Assembly: GCA_030681235.1 (NCBI GenBank)
Contig: JAUXWY010000374.1
Span: forward strand, 1 to 57,582
Origin: Pirellulaceae bacterium
GTDB lineage: Bacteria > Planctomycetota > Planctomycetia > Pirellulales > Pirellulaceae
DNA: 57,582 nt
Reading direction: 5' to 3'
In this document: positions 34,425-44,273 of the stretch, in pieces
How positions within the stretch are numbered: the first letter of the stretch is position 1
Layout: every line of letters begins with the position of its first letter
Notes under the pieces: generated by a model
Database searches by the model: none
Told to the model about the DNA's origin: nothing
Seen by the model: the letters and a program-made list of their open reading frames with translations, nothing else
Translations under genes and position numbers: made by a program

Positions 34425-34982
34425 TTACGACACGTGCTTCTTTTCGTTCTGCAAAAGACGCTGTTTCATTTTCGTGCCATCGGGAGCGGAGAAACCAACT
34501 TGGGCCCCGTTGCTGGCAATGATCCGATGGCAGGGAACAACGAGCGGGTGTCGATTTCGAGCCATCACGCCACCCACCGCGCGGCTGGCGCCGGGCGAAC
34601 CAGCCCGCCGGGCCAGCTCGCCGTAACTCGCGGTTTCACCCCAAGGGACATCTCGGCACGCATCGATCACCCGGCAGCCGAAATCCGTCAAGTAACCTAG
34701 GTTGATTCGCAGGTCGCTCAGGTCAACCGACCGACCGGCGGCAAAGTGTTGGAGTCGGTCGATCCAATCGCGAAGGCTTGGGTTGGGGTCAAAATCGAGC
34801 TTGCTGTGCGTGCCGGTTTGTGGTCGGAGGTCCAAAGCCTCGCTGGCCAAAAGTTCGCTGGCGTGGCCAAAAGTCAGATGATCCACCTGCGGGCGATTCC
34901 ATTCGTCCGACGAAATGGTCAGGCCAATCCAGCCCAAATCGCTCGAAAACGTGACTCGATTCGAAAGTGATTGCGGATTCAT
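34425..34982 (-). CDS. ogt: Methylated-DNA--protein-cysteine methyltransferase
   Basis: 185 residues. The alkyl-acceptor motif is HPLVVPCHRIIASNG with the active Cys, preceded by the DNA-binding helix-turn-helix PWGETASYGELARRAGSPGASRAVGG. The N-terminal ~95 residues form the variable Ogt-type domain. It directly removes O6-alkyl groups from guanine in a suicidal reaction. It is monocistronic and divergent from obg with 107 bases between. Confidence 0.92.
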   Translation of the reverse strand: MNPQSLSNRVTFSSDLGWIGLTISSDEWNRPQVDHLTFGHASELLASEALDLRPQTGTHSKLDFDPNPSLRDWIDRLQHFAAGRSVDLSDLRINLGYLTDFGCRVIDACRDVPWGETASYGELARRAGSPGASRAVGGVMARNRHPLVVPCHRIIASNGAQVGFSAPDGTKMKQRLLQNEKKHVS

Positions 34983-35089
34983 CGCGAATTGGGACCTTCT
35001 GGAACAGGGGTGAGATTACTACACTGACGTTCGCTTGGTGATGTGCAGCAAGAACGGTTAGGTTTCGGTCTGATTTTAGGCGAGTTTGA

Positions 35090-36106
35090 ATGTTTGTCGA
35101 TCGTGTGCAGATTAAGGTTGAGGGCGGGCGTGGCGGCGACGGATGCGTCGGTTTTCGACGCGAGAAGTACGTTCCCAAGGGCGGCCCAAGCGGTGGAAAC
35201 GGCGGCGATGGCGGGTCGGTAACCATTGTGGCTCGCGACCAAGTGAATTCGCTGGTGGCGTTGGCCCATCGCACGCATTGGGTCGCTGAACGAGGGGTCC
35301 ACGGCCAAGGCTCCGACTGTCACGGCAAAAAGGGACCAGACATTTTGATCGAGGTCCCGGTTGGGACGTTGATCCGCGATCGTGCGACGGGGCTGGTGTT
35401 GAAGGATTTGGCCCGGGATGGTGAAGAGGTGGTCGTGGCGCTCGGGGGCAAGGGTGGCAAGGGGAATGCCCACTTCAAGACGTCCGTCAACCGAGCGCCA
35501 AGGCAGCATACAAACGGAGAAGACGGCCAACATCGTCATCTGGATTTGGAGTTGAAGGTCATTGCGGACGTCGGTGTGATTGGCAAGCCGAACGCCGGTA
35601 AAAGCACGCTTCTGAGTCGCTTGAGTCGGGCTCGGCCGGAAATTGCCGATTATCCTTTCACGACCAAGTATCCGAACCTAGGCATGGTCCAGTTGGATAT
35701 GAACCGTAGTTTCGTGATGGCCGACATTCCGGGGCTGATCGAGGGCGCCCATGCCGGAGCTGGTTTAGGTCACGAGTTTCTGAAGCACATCGAGCGGGCT
35801 GGGATCTTGGTGCATTTGGTCGAACCCATCCCGATGGATCAGACCGACCCCATCCAGAATTACCTAAACATTCGCAATGAGTTGGTGAAGTACAGCGAAA
35901 GTTTGGGGACGCGACCGGAAATTCCGGTCGTTAGTAAGGGCGAGTTGTCTGAGGCCGCCGAAGTTCAAGAAAAGTTAGCCCAAACCATCGGTCGTCCCGT
36001 GCTCATGATCTCGGCCGTGACCGGTGCTGGGTTGAAACAGTTGACCGAAGCGATCTATCAGGCGCTGGTCCAAAACCAAACCCCGGCCGGGCAACGACCT
36101 GCGTAG
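35090..36106 (+). CDS. obg: Obg-family GTPase with degenerate G4 motif
   Basis: 338 residues. The glycine-rich Obg fold (EGGRGGDGCVGFRREKYVPK, GGPSGGNGGDGGSV) covers about 1-157. G1 is G165-KPNAGKST-173, switch I is YPFTTKYPN, G3 is D212-I-P-G, and G5 is likely ISAVTGAG. The G4 motif, normally N-K-x-D, reads S282-K-G-E285, so the guanine-specifying Asp is Glu and the Asn is Ser. There is no C-terminal OCT domain. Obg proteins assist 50S ribosome assembly and stress control. It stands alone on the + strand. Confidence 0.95.
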   Translation: MFVDRVQIKVEGGRGGDGCVGFRREKYVPKGGPSGGNGGDGGSVTIVARDQVNSLVALAHRTHWVAERGVHGQGSDCHGKKGPDILIEVPVGTLIRDRATGLVLKDLARDGEEVVVALGGKGGKGNAHFKTSVNRAPRQHTNGEDGQHRHLDLELKVIADVGVIGKPNAGKSTLLSRLSRARPEIADYPFTTKYPNLGMVQLDMNRSFVMADIPGLIEGAHAGAGLGHEFLKHIERAGILVHLVEPIPMDQTDPIQNYLNIRNELVKYSESLGTRPEIPVVSKGELSEAAEVQEKLAQTIGRPVLMISAVTGAGLKQLTEAIYQALVQNQTPAGQRPA

Positions 36107-36139
36107 CGGAACTCGCCCAGAGTTTCGGGGGCCGACGAG

Positions 36140-37288
36140 CTATTCGGTGCTCATGGCAACTTCGAATCCGGATTGGCGCAAGACGGACAATCGGCGAGCT
36201 TGGTCCAGATCGTGCGTGACCATTTCGTCGACCATTTCTTCAACAGTGATTTTTGGGGTCCAGCCCAATTTAGATTTGGCTTTCGACGGATCACCCAACA
36301 AGGTCTCCACTTCGGTGGGGCGATAGTATTTGGGATCGATCCGCACCACCGTTTGGCCGACCAAGCGATTCCATTTCTCCACTTCGCGCGGATCGCGAGC
36401 ATGGGATGGGTCAATCTCAGCGACGATCCCAACTTCGTCAACGCCTTGTCCTTGCCATTTAAAGCGAATTCCCAATCGCTTGCCAACGACTTCAAAAAAC
36501 TGGCGGACACTGATCTGTTTGCCGGTCGCGATGACAAAATCTTCGGGCTGGTCTTGTTGCAGCATCAGCCATTGCATTTCCACGTAATCCTTAGCGTGTC
36601 CCCAATCTCGCAACGAGTCGATATTGCCCATGTACAAACAGTCTTGGAGCCCCAAGGCTATGTTGGCCATGCCGCGAGTGATTTTGCGTGTGACAAAAGT
36701 CTCGCCGCGGCGAGCCGATTCGTGATTGAACAGAATTCCGTTGCACGCATACATGCCATAAGCTTCGCGGTAATTCACCGTGATCCAATACGCATACAAT
36801 TTTGCGACTGCGTACGGTGAACGCGGATAGAATGGAGTGGTTTCCTTCTGTGGGATTTCTTGCACCAAGCCATAGAGTTCGGAAGTCGAGGCTTGATAGA
36901 AACGGGTCTTCTTCTCCAGGCCCAAGATTCGAATCGCCTCCAGCAATCGCAGCGTTCCGATCGCGTCAACATCAGCGACATATTCGGGTGACTCGAACGA
37001 GACCGCCACGTGGCTCATGGCGCCTAGGTTGTAGATTTCGTCGGGTTGAGTCTGTTGAACGATTCGAATCAGGTTCGAGGTGTCGCTGAGGTCGCCGTAG
37101 TGCAGAAAAAACGAGGGGTTGTCGTGAGGGTCTTGGTAAATGTGATCGATGCGTTCGGTATTGAAGCTTGACGCTCGTCGTTTGATGCCGTGGACCAAAT
37201 AACCTTTGGACAGCAGCAGTTCGGCCAAATACGATCCATCTTGACCGGTGATGCCCGTGATCAGGGCTGTTTTTTGTGGTTGACTCAT
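36140..37288 (-). CDS. gmd: GDP-mannose 4,6-dehydratase
   Basis: 382 residues. NADP loop [14 protein letters not shown] at the N-terminus, then [18 protein letters not shown], catalytic Ser/Thr-Glu in QASTSELYG, and Tyr-x-x-x-Lys in [28 protein letters not shown] is a family marker. It converts GDP-D-mannose to GDP-4-keto-6-deoxy-D-mannose. Located 90 bases downstream of fcl on the same strand; together they make GDP-L-fucose for surface polysaccharide. Confidence 0.96.
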   Translation of the reverse strand: MSQPQKTALITGITGQDGSYLAELLLSKGYLVHGIKRRASSFNTERIDHIYQDPHDNPSFFLHYGDLSDTSNLIRIVQQTQPDEIYNLGAMSHVAVSFESPEYVADVDAIGTLRLLEAIRILGLEKKTRFYQASTSELYGLVQEIPQKETTPFYPRSPYAVAKLYAYWITVNYREAYGMYACNGILFNHESARRGETFVTRKITRGMANIALGLQDCLYMGNIDSLRDWGHAKDYVEMQWLMLQQDQPEDFVIATGKQISVRQFFEVVGKRLGIRFKWQGQGVDEVGIVAEIDPSHARDPREVEKWNRLVGQTVVRIDPKYYRPTEVETLLGDPSKAKSKLGWTPKITVEEMVDEMVTHDLDQARRLSVLRQSGFEVAMSTE

Positions 37289-37378
37289 GGAATTTTTTCC
37301 TGAAACAATGACGCCCGTTGCTCGGATGGCTGAGATGTCTTGTGATGGTCTTGAGTATGGTTGGGGTTCTTTCGTCCG

Positions 37379-38335
37379 TCAAACCAGCTGCAGTTTGGTT
37401 TCCAGGCCGCGAACGTGACCACTCAAAAAGTTTGCATAAGTGTTCTGGAGACCAGACCGGAAATCGATTTGTGGGCTCCAACCGGTTTGTTGGATCAATC
37501 CAATGTCGGTCCGTTTTACGGGAGTGCCGTCGGGCTTGCTGGTGTCGAAAGCAATCTGACCTTGATAACCAACGACCTCGGCAACCAAGTGAGCCAAGTC
37601 GGCGATGGAGATATCGACTCCCGTTCCGACATTGACCCAATCGGGCGGGTTATCGATTTGCAACAAGTGGACGATCGCGGCAGCCAAATCATCGACATGC
37701 AGGAACTCGCGTCTCGGTTTGCCACTGCCCCAGACGGAAACGATAGGAAGTTTCTGTGTTTTCGCTTCATGGAATCGACGCAGCAGAGCCGGCAACACAT
37801 GCGAGTCTTGTGGGTGGTAATTGTCCCCTGGGCCGTACAGATTCGTCGGCATCGCACTGTGGAACAGCACGCCGTACTGCCGCCGGTAAAACTGGCACAT
37901 TTTCAAGCCCGCAATTTTGGCCAAGGCATAGGCTTCATTGGTTTCTTCCAACGGGCTGGTCAACAGCGAGTTTTCCTGGATGGGCTGAGGCGCCATTCGC
38001 GGGTAGATGCAGGTGCTGCCGAGGAACAGGAACCGTTCGACACCACTTTGATAGGCGGCGTGAATGGTGTTCGAGGCCATCGCTAGATTGTCGTAGATGA
38101 ATTGGGCTGGATAGGTGTTATTGGCGTGGATGCCACCGACTTTGGCCGCAGCAAAAACCACGATTTCGGGGCGTTGTGCCGCAAAGAAAGCCTCGACATC
38201 GTTTTGCCGGCACAGGTCCACGGTCGTCCGGTCGGTGGTCAGGATCTGGGAAACACCCATTTTCTGCAGTCGTCGTACAACCGCGCCGCCAACCATGCCG
38301 CGATGGCCCGCCACATAAATTCGTTTTTGAATCAT
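37379..38335 (-). CDS. fcl: GDP-L-fucose synthase
   Basis: 318 residues. The Rossmann loop is [29 protein letters not shown], the catalytic LGSTCIYP and Tyr-x-x-x-Lys ([10 protein letters not shown]) are family blocks. It epimerises and reduces GDP-4-keto-6-deoxymannose to GDP-L-fucose. It is the first gene of the pair with gmd. The order fcl-gmd is the reverse of the usual gmd-fcl order. Confidence 0.96.
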   Translation of the reverse strand: MIQKRIYVAGHRGMVGGAVVRRLQKMGVSQILTTDRTTVDLCRQNDVEAFFAAQRPEIVVFAAAKVGGIHANNTYPAQFIYDNLAMASNTIHAAYQSGVERFLFLGSTCIYPRMAPQPIQENSLLTSPLEETNEAYALAKIAGLKMCQFYRRQYGVLFHSAMPTNLYGPGDNYHPQDSHVLPALLRRFHEAKTQKLPIVSVWGSGKPRREFLHVDDLAAAIVHLLQIDNPPDWVNVGTGVDISIADLAHLVAEVVGYQGQIAFDTSKPDGTPVKRTDIGLIQQTGWSPQIDFRSGLQNTYANFLSGHVRGLETKLQLV

Positions 38336-38535
38336 GCATTATCTTTCAAGTTCGAGGGACGCCTGCATTTCATACCATGATTTTGACGGGGGCGGCAACG
38401 GCAACCAGCGGAAAAATGCCAGAAAACGGCCCAGACGGGCGGGTTGACAGAATCGCTCGGCTACGGCCCAATTGCAAAGCGAACGGGGCAGGGTGTTTGG
38501 ACCTTGATTATTCATTCAAAATAGGAGACAGGATC

Positions 38536-39033
38536 ATGGCATTATTCAAGCTAAAAGGCAATGATTTTAATACTTGTGGCGATCTGCCAGCGGTCGGAAG
38601 TGCTGCGCCGGCGTTTGCATTGTGCGGGATTGATCTGGGCGAAATCAACCTGGCTGGGTTGCAGGGCAAAACGGTCGTCTTGAATATTTTCCCCAGTATC
38701 GACACTCCGACGTGTGCGACCAGCGTCAAGCGATTCAATGAAGAAGCTGCTAGTCGTGCCGGAGTGGTTGTGTTGTGCGTTTCTCGAGATTTGCCGTTTG
38801 CCCAAAAGCGTTTCTGCGGTGCCGAGGGCCTGCAGAATGTGACGTCGGCGTCGGATTTCCGGACGGGCCAATTCGGTCGCACCTACGGGGTCCAAATTCA
38901 AGACGGACCATTGGCCGGGCTGTTGGCTCGATCGGTGGTCGTGATTGGTGCCGATGGAACGGTCAAGCACACCGAATTGGCTCCAGAAACGGTCAATGAA
39001 CCCAATTACGATGCGGCATTGGCCAAGCTGTAA
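38536..39033 (+). CDS. tpx: Thiol peroxidase
   Basis: 165 residues from the ATG at 38536, which has AGGAG nine bases upstream; the longer frame from 38176 is the shadow of fcl. Peroxidatic Cys60 is in DTPTCATSV and resolving Cys94 in KRFCGAEGLQNV, the atypical 2-Cys Tpx pattern; SDFRTGQFGRTYGV matches the family. It reduces hydrogen peroxide and lipid peroxides using thioredoxin. A terminator follows 31 bases after the stop. Confidence 0.95.
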   Translation: MALFKLKGNDFNTCGDLPAVGSAAPAFALCGIDLGEINLAGLQGKTVVLNIFPSIDTPTCATSVKRFNEEAASRAGVVVLCVSRDLPFAQKRFCGAEGLQNVTSASDFRTGQFGRTYGVQIQDGPLAGLLARSVVVIGADGTVKHTELAPETVNEPNYDAALAKL

Positions 39034-39064
39034 CGGGTTGAATCCTCAGTTTGAAATCAGGTAC

Positions 39065-39095
39065 AATGGGAGTGGCGCAGGTCACTCCCATTTTC
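39065..39095 (+). terminator. Rho-independent terminator of tpx
   Basis: AATGGGAGTG (39065-39074) pairs perfectly with CACTCCCATT (39083-39092) across an 8-base loop, followed by TTCGTT. Only 31 bases after the tpx stop. Confidence 0.8.
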
Positions 39096-39160
39096 GTTGA
39101 TACGATTGACGGGTGTCTAACGCGTCTGTTTGTTCGCCGCTAGGTGTTCCGGGGATTTAT

Positions 39161-39760
39161 ATGAACTCGCCATCCGACACTTCGGGCTCTTTCGACCCGA
39201 AATTACCTCCATCAGATTTCCAGAAATCAGCGCCGACGGAAACGCAAGTGCTGTGTCCCTACTGTCGGACAGTTCTTTCGGTCAACGCGGCGTTGGTTGG
39301 AGTGAGTTTGACGTGCCCAAATTGCAACGGTGTTTTCCAGTGTCCTGTCTTAGGGACGAATGCCCAAGATGCTCCCAATGGTGGTGCTTATCCCGGTTCA
39401 ACTTACGGCAGTCCGCCATTTCAAAATGTGCCGTATCAAGGTGGTCCTTACGGTGCCCCCTATGGTGGACCGGTCCATCCGGTCCAAGCGTTTGCGAGCA
39501 AGAAGGTCGCGGCCGGGATCTGCGGCATCTTGATCGGCGGGTTGGGCATTCACAAGTTCGTATTGGGTTTCAACACTGCCGGGATCTTGATGTTATTGGC
39601 GACGGTCATTGGGAGCGTGACCGGCGTTTGCCTCATCGTTCCGATCCTCGCTCCAATGGCAATGGGAGTGATTGGTCTGATCGAGGGTATTCTGTATTTG
39701 ACCAAAAGCGATGAAGAGTTCTATCAAGCTTATGCGATTCAACGGCGCGAGTGGTTTTGA
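39161..39760 (+). CDS. TM2-domain protein with zinc ribbon
   Basis: 199 residues from the ATG at 39161; a GTG at 39113 would add 16 residues. Two CxxC pairs (LCPYCRTVLS and LTCPNCNGVFQC) form an N-terminal zinc ribbon. A Gly/Pro/Tyr-rich linker follows (YGAPYGGPV). The C-terminal half is a TM2 domain: KKVAAGICGILIGGLGIHKFVLGF, then a second membrane helix region with IGLIEGILYL. TM2 proteins are small membrane proteins of uncertain function. Probably cytoplasmic zinc ribbon facing inward. Confidence 0.85.
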   Translation: MNSPSDTSGSFDPKLPPSDFQKSAPTETQVLCPYCRTVLSVNAALVGVSLTCPNCNGVFQCPVLGTNAQDAPNGGAYPGSTYGSPPFQNVPYQGGPYGAPYGGPVHPVQAFASKKVAAGICGILIGGLGIHKFVLGFNTAGILMLLATVIGSVTGVCLIVPILAPMAMGVIGLIEGILYLTKSDEEFYQAYAIQRREWF

Positions 39761-39851
39761 AGTAAATTGCCGAGTGAGCTCTTTTTGACCCAAGGGATTG
39801 CCATGGTCACCCGTGGAAATCTGCTCCAACGTGGCGACTTGGAGGCGTTCG

Positions 39852-41879
39852 TTATGACGCTGGATCTGGTGTGAGATCTTCGGGGTCTTCCGTAGCGAGT
39901 TCGGACAAAGAGCTACGTTGCCAATCGATCTCATGGCGAACGGGACGAGTGATCTGATCCAGACGCTGTTGGAGCTGGGTGTCCAATCTGGCCAACTGCG
40001 CCCAACGCCAGGGTAAGGTGACTGTGAACACGCTGCCTTTCCCGACTTCGCTTTGTAGTTTTATTTCACCACGCAGCAAATGACACAGTTCGCGGACAAT
40101 GGACAGACCGAGGCCCGTCCCCGAATGTTGCCGCGTCAAGTTATTGCCGCCCGTCGCCGACGGGCCTTGTCGGAATTTCTCGAAAATGATTTCTTGATCT
40201 TCGGGAGCGATGCCGACGCCCGTATCGGCGATCACTAGTTCGGCGTCGAATTGGCCGGTCTTGCTGTTGAGCAATCGTCGGACCGTCACGTGAATCCGAC
40301 CGCCTTCGGGCGTGAACTTGATGGCGTTGGACAGCAAGTTGGTCAGGATCTGTTGGACCTTGACCTGGTCTTGATACAGCAGCGGCAAATTCGGGGGTAA
40401 CTCGGTGTCGAGTTCGATCCGTTTCTCTTCGGCCAACGGACGCAGCAGGTCGGTCAACAGTTGCAGCACGCCGCCGATACTGAAGTCCGAGGCTTTGACT
40501 TCCATCTTGCCGGCCTCCAATTTGGCCAGATCCAAGATGTCATTGATCAGTTCCAGCAACAGTCGTCCGGATTTGCGAATGTTGGAGGCATAACGCCTCT
40601 GCCGCTGATTGAGAGCGTCGGCCGATTCCAGGACTTCCGAAAATCCGATGATCGAATTGAGTGGTGTGCGTAGTTCGTGACTCATGTTGGCCAAGAATTC
40701 GCTTTTGATCTGGTTCATTTCCATGAGCTTCATATTGAGTTGGGCCTGTTCGTCGGCGCGCCGATCCAACATTTCATTGGTGGCCAGAAGTTTTTCTTGG
40801 GCTTCCAAAATATTGCGAACCATTTTATTGAATGATGCCGCCAACGCTTCGAATTCGTCGCCGGTACTGAGATTGGCGCGAACATCAAGCCTTCCTTTGG
40901 CGATTTGGTCGGTCGTTTCGCGCAAATGTTGGATCGGTTTGGCGACGATGTAACGCACGACCATCCATATCGCCAGCACGCACAGACTGACGGTCAAGAT
41001 CGCGACTGTGGCCAAGATCGCGCGGGCTCGATTGATGGCTTGAACAATATTCTGATAGGGCAGGGTGATGCGCGCAATCAACCGAGGTGCTTCGTCGTCT
41101 TGGATCGAACTGGTTTCCAACTCCAACGTGGATCGTTGATTGACTGTTTCGACAATGTCGGTTCCGATTATGCTGGGATTGATCGTCGTGTCTTGGTCAT
41201 GGCAGGTCAGACAGATTTTCCGCTTCAGGAGAATTGGTTGATAAAACTTGTAGACCGAGACGCTCGAACCATCCGGTTGCAATTCTTCCGCGACTCGCAC
41301 CTCGGAAGGAAAAAACTCGGCGGCGGCGATCGCCGGAACCAAAGCCTTGATATCAAAGTCGGTTGGCAGATCCAGTGGCGACACGGGGACGGGTTGCTGT
41401 TTATCACCCGAGTCCGCCCGGTCGGATTCGCTGGTCGTAGGCAGCTCTGCTTGCAACAGTCGCAGCAAGATTTCCGTTTCATCCGCCCCGATGCCTTCGT
41501 CGGTCATGTCCGGCATCGAGGGTCGGATTTTGAGGTAAAGATCTTTGATTCTTGGGTCGGGGTGCATCCATTTGTAGTCGAGCACGGAGATCGACATTTC
41601 CCGGGACATTTCGCGAATAAAGTCGCGGGTGACGTCGCGCGTATCGGTGTTGTCGGCCGATTCAAAATTAATAACAGGTAGATGCAATTCCATGAGTTTG
41701 AAGTACACCAACTGGCTGGCCCGGGCCCGCATGTTGGATTGGATCAAATCTTCAGTGATTCGATTGACCCAAATGAAGGCGGTCGCGATCAAAACGAACA
41801 TGCAGAGTCCGAAGATCACCCTCAGTTTTTGCTCTAGGTTGGAACCACCCAGGATTCGTGTGATCAACCGATAAGACAT
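39852..41879 (-). CDS. Membrane histidine kinase with haem-binding DUF3365 sensor
   Basis: 675 residues. TM1 spans about 20-38 and TM2 about 287-310, enclosing a ~250-residue periplasmic domain of Tll0287-like (DUF3365) type that contains a c-type haem site, C223-L-T-C-H227. A HAMP domain (~311-365), a short coiled coil, HisKA with His401 (ANMSHELRTPLNS), and a HATPase (NLLSNAIKFTPEG, ADTGVGIAPED, GTGLGLSIV) follow. It probably senses redox state, oxygen or NO through covalent haem and autophosphorylates His401. No response regulator gene is adjacent, so its partner is unknown. Confidence 0.93.
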   Translation of the reverse strand: MSYRLITRILGGSNLEQKLRVIFGLCMFVLIATAFIWVNRITEDLIQSNMRARASQLVYFKLMELHLPVINFESADNTDTRDVTRDFIREMSREMSISVLDYKWMHPDPRIKDLYLKIRPSMPDMTDEGIGADETEILLRLLQAELPTTSESDRADSGDKQQPVPVSPLDLPTDFDIKALVPAIAAAEFFPSEVRVAEELQPDGSSVSVYKFYQPILLKRKICLTCHDQDTTINPSIIGTDIVETVNQRSTLELETSSIQDDEAPRLIARITLPYQNIVQAINRARAILATVAILTVSLCVLAIWMVVRYIVAKPIQHLRETTDQIAKGRLDVRANLSTGDEFEALAASFNKMVRNILEAQEKLLATNEMLDRRADEQAQLNMKLMEMNQIKSEFLANMSHELRTPLNSIIGFSEVLESADALNQRQRRYASNIRKSGRLLLELINDILDLAKLEAGKMEVKASDFSIGGVLQLLTDLLRPLAEEKRIELDTELPPNLPLLYQDQVKVQQILTNLLSNAIKFTPEGGRIHVTVRRLLNSKTGQFDAELVIADTGVGIAPEDQEIIFEKFRQGPSATGGNNLTRQHSGTGLGLSIVRELCHLLRGEIKLQSEVGKGSVFTVTLPWRWAQLARLDTQLQQRLDQITRPVRHEIDWQRSSLSELATEDPEDLTPDPAS

Positions 41880-42056
41880 GGAATTCCTTGACCAAAAATG
41901 CCCCGTCGACCCTGATTATACGGATTGTCGCGAAAGCCGCCACTGTCGAACAGCGCGATCCGTTGGGCACGAAGGATGACCGGATCCAAAATTCGAATTG
42001 GCCGGGATTGGCTACTACGTCGAGCGTGGCCGATCGATTAAGATCCTACCGGTTAT

Positions 42057-44273
42057 TTGTCGGACAGTATTTTTTCGTGGACGGATTTCGTGACGCCGCG
42101 TCCCTTGAGCACGAAGGATTTGTTGCGCCCGCTGCAATACGTCGCGGGAGTGGGGCCGGATCGCGCCTTATTGTTGGAGAAGTTGCAACTGCGCACCGTG
42201 GCGGATGTGCTGTTCTATTTTCCGCGAACCTACGAGGACCTGACGACAACGGCACGCATCGATCAGTTGGTGGATGGTGTCGAGTCGACCGTGGTGGGCT
42301 TGGTCCATTCGGTGGAACGTCAAGTCACTCGAGCTGGCAAAGTGATCGTCGGCGTGTTGATCGAGCAAGAGCACCAACTGATGCGAGCGTTATGGTTCAA
42401 TCCGACCTTTGGCATCAAAGATCTGCAAAAAGGAATTTGGGTTGCGGTTCGGGGGACCCCCAAGCGTAAAACCATGCGTTGGGAGATGATCCATCCTAAA
42501 GTCATGCGACTGGACTTGCCGACCGCGCCTCCGTTGGAGCAATTGGCCAAACCGGGGTTGCGGGGGGCCGACGTGGCCGCCGCCAGTTCGCGTCCGGAGG
42601 AGCCGGGGGCGGATTCGATTTGGCTGGGAAAATACCGTCCGGTTTATGGCCTGACCGAGGGGTTGATTCAACGCGAGATGCGGAAAATCACCGCCAATGT
42701 GGTGCGACGATACGCGGGCTTGTTGGAAGAGGCACTCACCAGCGACCTGATCGAACGACACGAGCTTTGCAGCATCACGCAAGCGGTCCATGGCATTCAC
42801 TGTCCGCAGCAAGCCAGCGATGTGGAGGTCGCACAGTCGCGATTGGTGTACCAAGAGTTGTTCGCCCTCCAGTTGGGCTTGGCGATGCGTCGGCATCGAA
42901 TGACGGTCAACGCGCAAGCCCCGGTGCTGGAGGATTCGGCAAAAATACGCGGCCGAATCATGCGTTTGTTTCCGTTCGAATTGACCAACGATCAAGTACA
43001 GGCCATCGATCAAGTTTGTGGCGATATGGGCCGTACGATTCCGATGAATCGCATGCTTCAAGGGGATGTTGGCAGCGGAAAGACCGTGGTCGCGATCTAT
43101 AGTTTGTTGTTGTGTGTGGCCCACGGCTATCAAGCGGCTATGATGGCTCCGACCGAAATACTGGCTCGGCAGCATTACAACACGCTGCAGAAGCAACTCA
43201 AATCCAGTCGCGTGCGGATGGGGCTTCTGACCGGGTCGCTGTCGCCGATCGATCGAGCGAAGTTGGAAAGTGAGTTAGCGGCGGGAAAGATCGACATCGT
43301 GGTGGGGACACAGTCTTTGGTGCGGGGCGACATCCCCTGGCAGAAACTGGGCTTGGTCATTATCGACGAAGGCCACAAATTTGGCGTGAAGCAGCGAGCC
43401 AAGCTCAAGCAGGACGGCTGCGACCCACACTACATGGTTATGACCGCGACACCGATCCCACGCAGCGCGGCGATGACGTTGTTTGGTGATTTGGATCTAT
43501 CGGTCATTCGCCAAACACCGCCCGGGCGTCAACCGGTCAAGTCGTATTTGGTCGAGCTGGAAAAACGCCAATCTTGGTGGCTGTTCGTGCGGCAACAGGT
43601 CGAGCAGGGCGGGCAAGCCTTTGTGGTGGTCCCGCGAATTGAGACCCAAGCGGAAGATGATCAAACCGTGACCGCGACCAAAATCTTCGAGGAGCTAACT
43701 CACGGTGCGTTGCAAGGGATGCGCGTCGAATTGTTGCATGGACAAATGTCCAGCAGCGACAAACAGCGGATCATGAAGTCGTTTCACCGGGGGCTGACCC
43801 AAGTCTTGGTCTCGACCACCGTGATCGAAGTGGGAATCGACGTTCCCAACGCCAATTGCATGGCCATCTGCAGTCCTCAGCGATTGGGGCTGAGCCAACT
43901 GCATCAATTGCGGGGACGCGTCGGGCGTGGCACTCAACCGGGATTTGTTGGCTTGGTGTTGGATGAAATGACCCAGCCGGAGACCCGCGATCGATTGCAG
44001 TTGTTTTGCCGCACCACCGATGGTTTTGAACTGGCCGAGGCGGACTTAAAAATTCGCGGCCCCGGCGATTTGTTTGGAACTCGGCAGCACGGTTTGCCGC
44101 CGCTCTTGATCGCAGACCTATTTCGCGATCAAGAATGGTTGATCAAAGCTCGCAACGATGCGCAGGCCCTGGTGAAATCCGATCCCGAATTGGCCGACCC
44201 CAGTCGCAAGAGACTGAGACAATTGGTCATGGCCAAATACGGCAAAGTGCTGGAACTGGGCGACGTCGGATAG
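42057..44273 (+). CDS. recG: ATP-dependent DNA helicase RecG
   Basis: 738 residues with a proposed TTG start at 42057 (GTG at 42090 is the alternative); slightly longer than E. coli RecG. The N-terminal wedge domain has VGPDRALLLEKL and LFYFPRTYEDL. Helicase motifs: Walker A GDVGSGKT, motif Ia MAPTEILARQHY, motif II DEGHKFG, motif III TATPIP, motif VI QLRGRVGRG, and the RecG tail DLFGTRQHGLPP. It drives fork reversal and branch migration in DNA repair. The gene stands alone. Confidence 0.95.
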   Translation: MSDSIFSWTDFVTPRPLSTKDLLRPLQYVAGVGPDRALLLEKLQLRTVADVLFYFPRTYEDLTTTARIDQLVDGVESTVVGLVHSVERQVTRAGKVIVGVLIEQEHQLMRALWFNPTFGIKDLQKGIWVAVRGTPKRKTMRWEMIHPKVMRLDLPTAPPLEQLAKPGLRGADVAAASSRPEEPGADSIWLGKYRPVYGLTEGLIQREMRKITANVVRRYAGLLEEALTSDLIERHELCSITQAVHGIHCPQQASDVEVAQSRLVYQELFALQLGLAMRRHRMTVNAQAPVLEDSAKIRGRIMRLFPFELTNDQVQAIDQVCGDMGRTIPMNRMLQGDVGSGKTVVAIYSLLLCVAHGYQAAMMAPTEILARQHYNTLQKQLKSSRVRMGLLTGSLSPIDRAKLESELAAGKIDIVVGTQSLVRGDIPWQKLGLVIIDEGHKFGVKQRAKLKQDGCDPHYMVMTATPIPRSAAMTLFGDLDLSVIRQTPPGRQPVKSYLVELEKRQSWWLFVRQQVEQGGQAFVVVPRIETQAEDDQTVTATKIFEELTHGALQGMRVELLHGQMSSSDKQRIMKSFHRGLTQVLVSTTVIEVGIDVPNANCMAICSPQRLGLSQLHQLRGRVGRGTQPGFVGLVLDEMTQPETRDRLQLFCRTTDGFELAEADLKIRGPGDLFGTRQHGLPPLLIADLFRDQEWLIKARNDAQALVKSDPELADPSRKRLRQLVMAKYGKVLELGDVG

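Noticed and set aside
34318-34700. + strand frames opposite ogt
   Set aside because: Antisense shadows of a well-supported gene.
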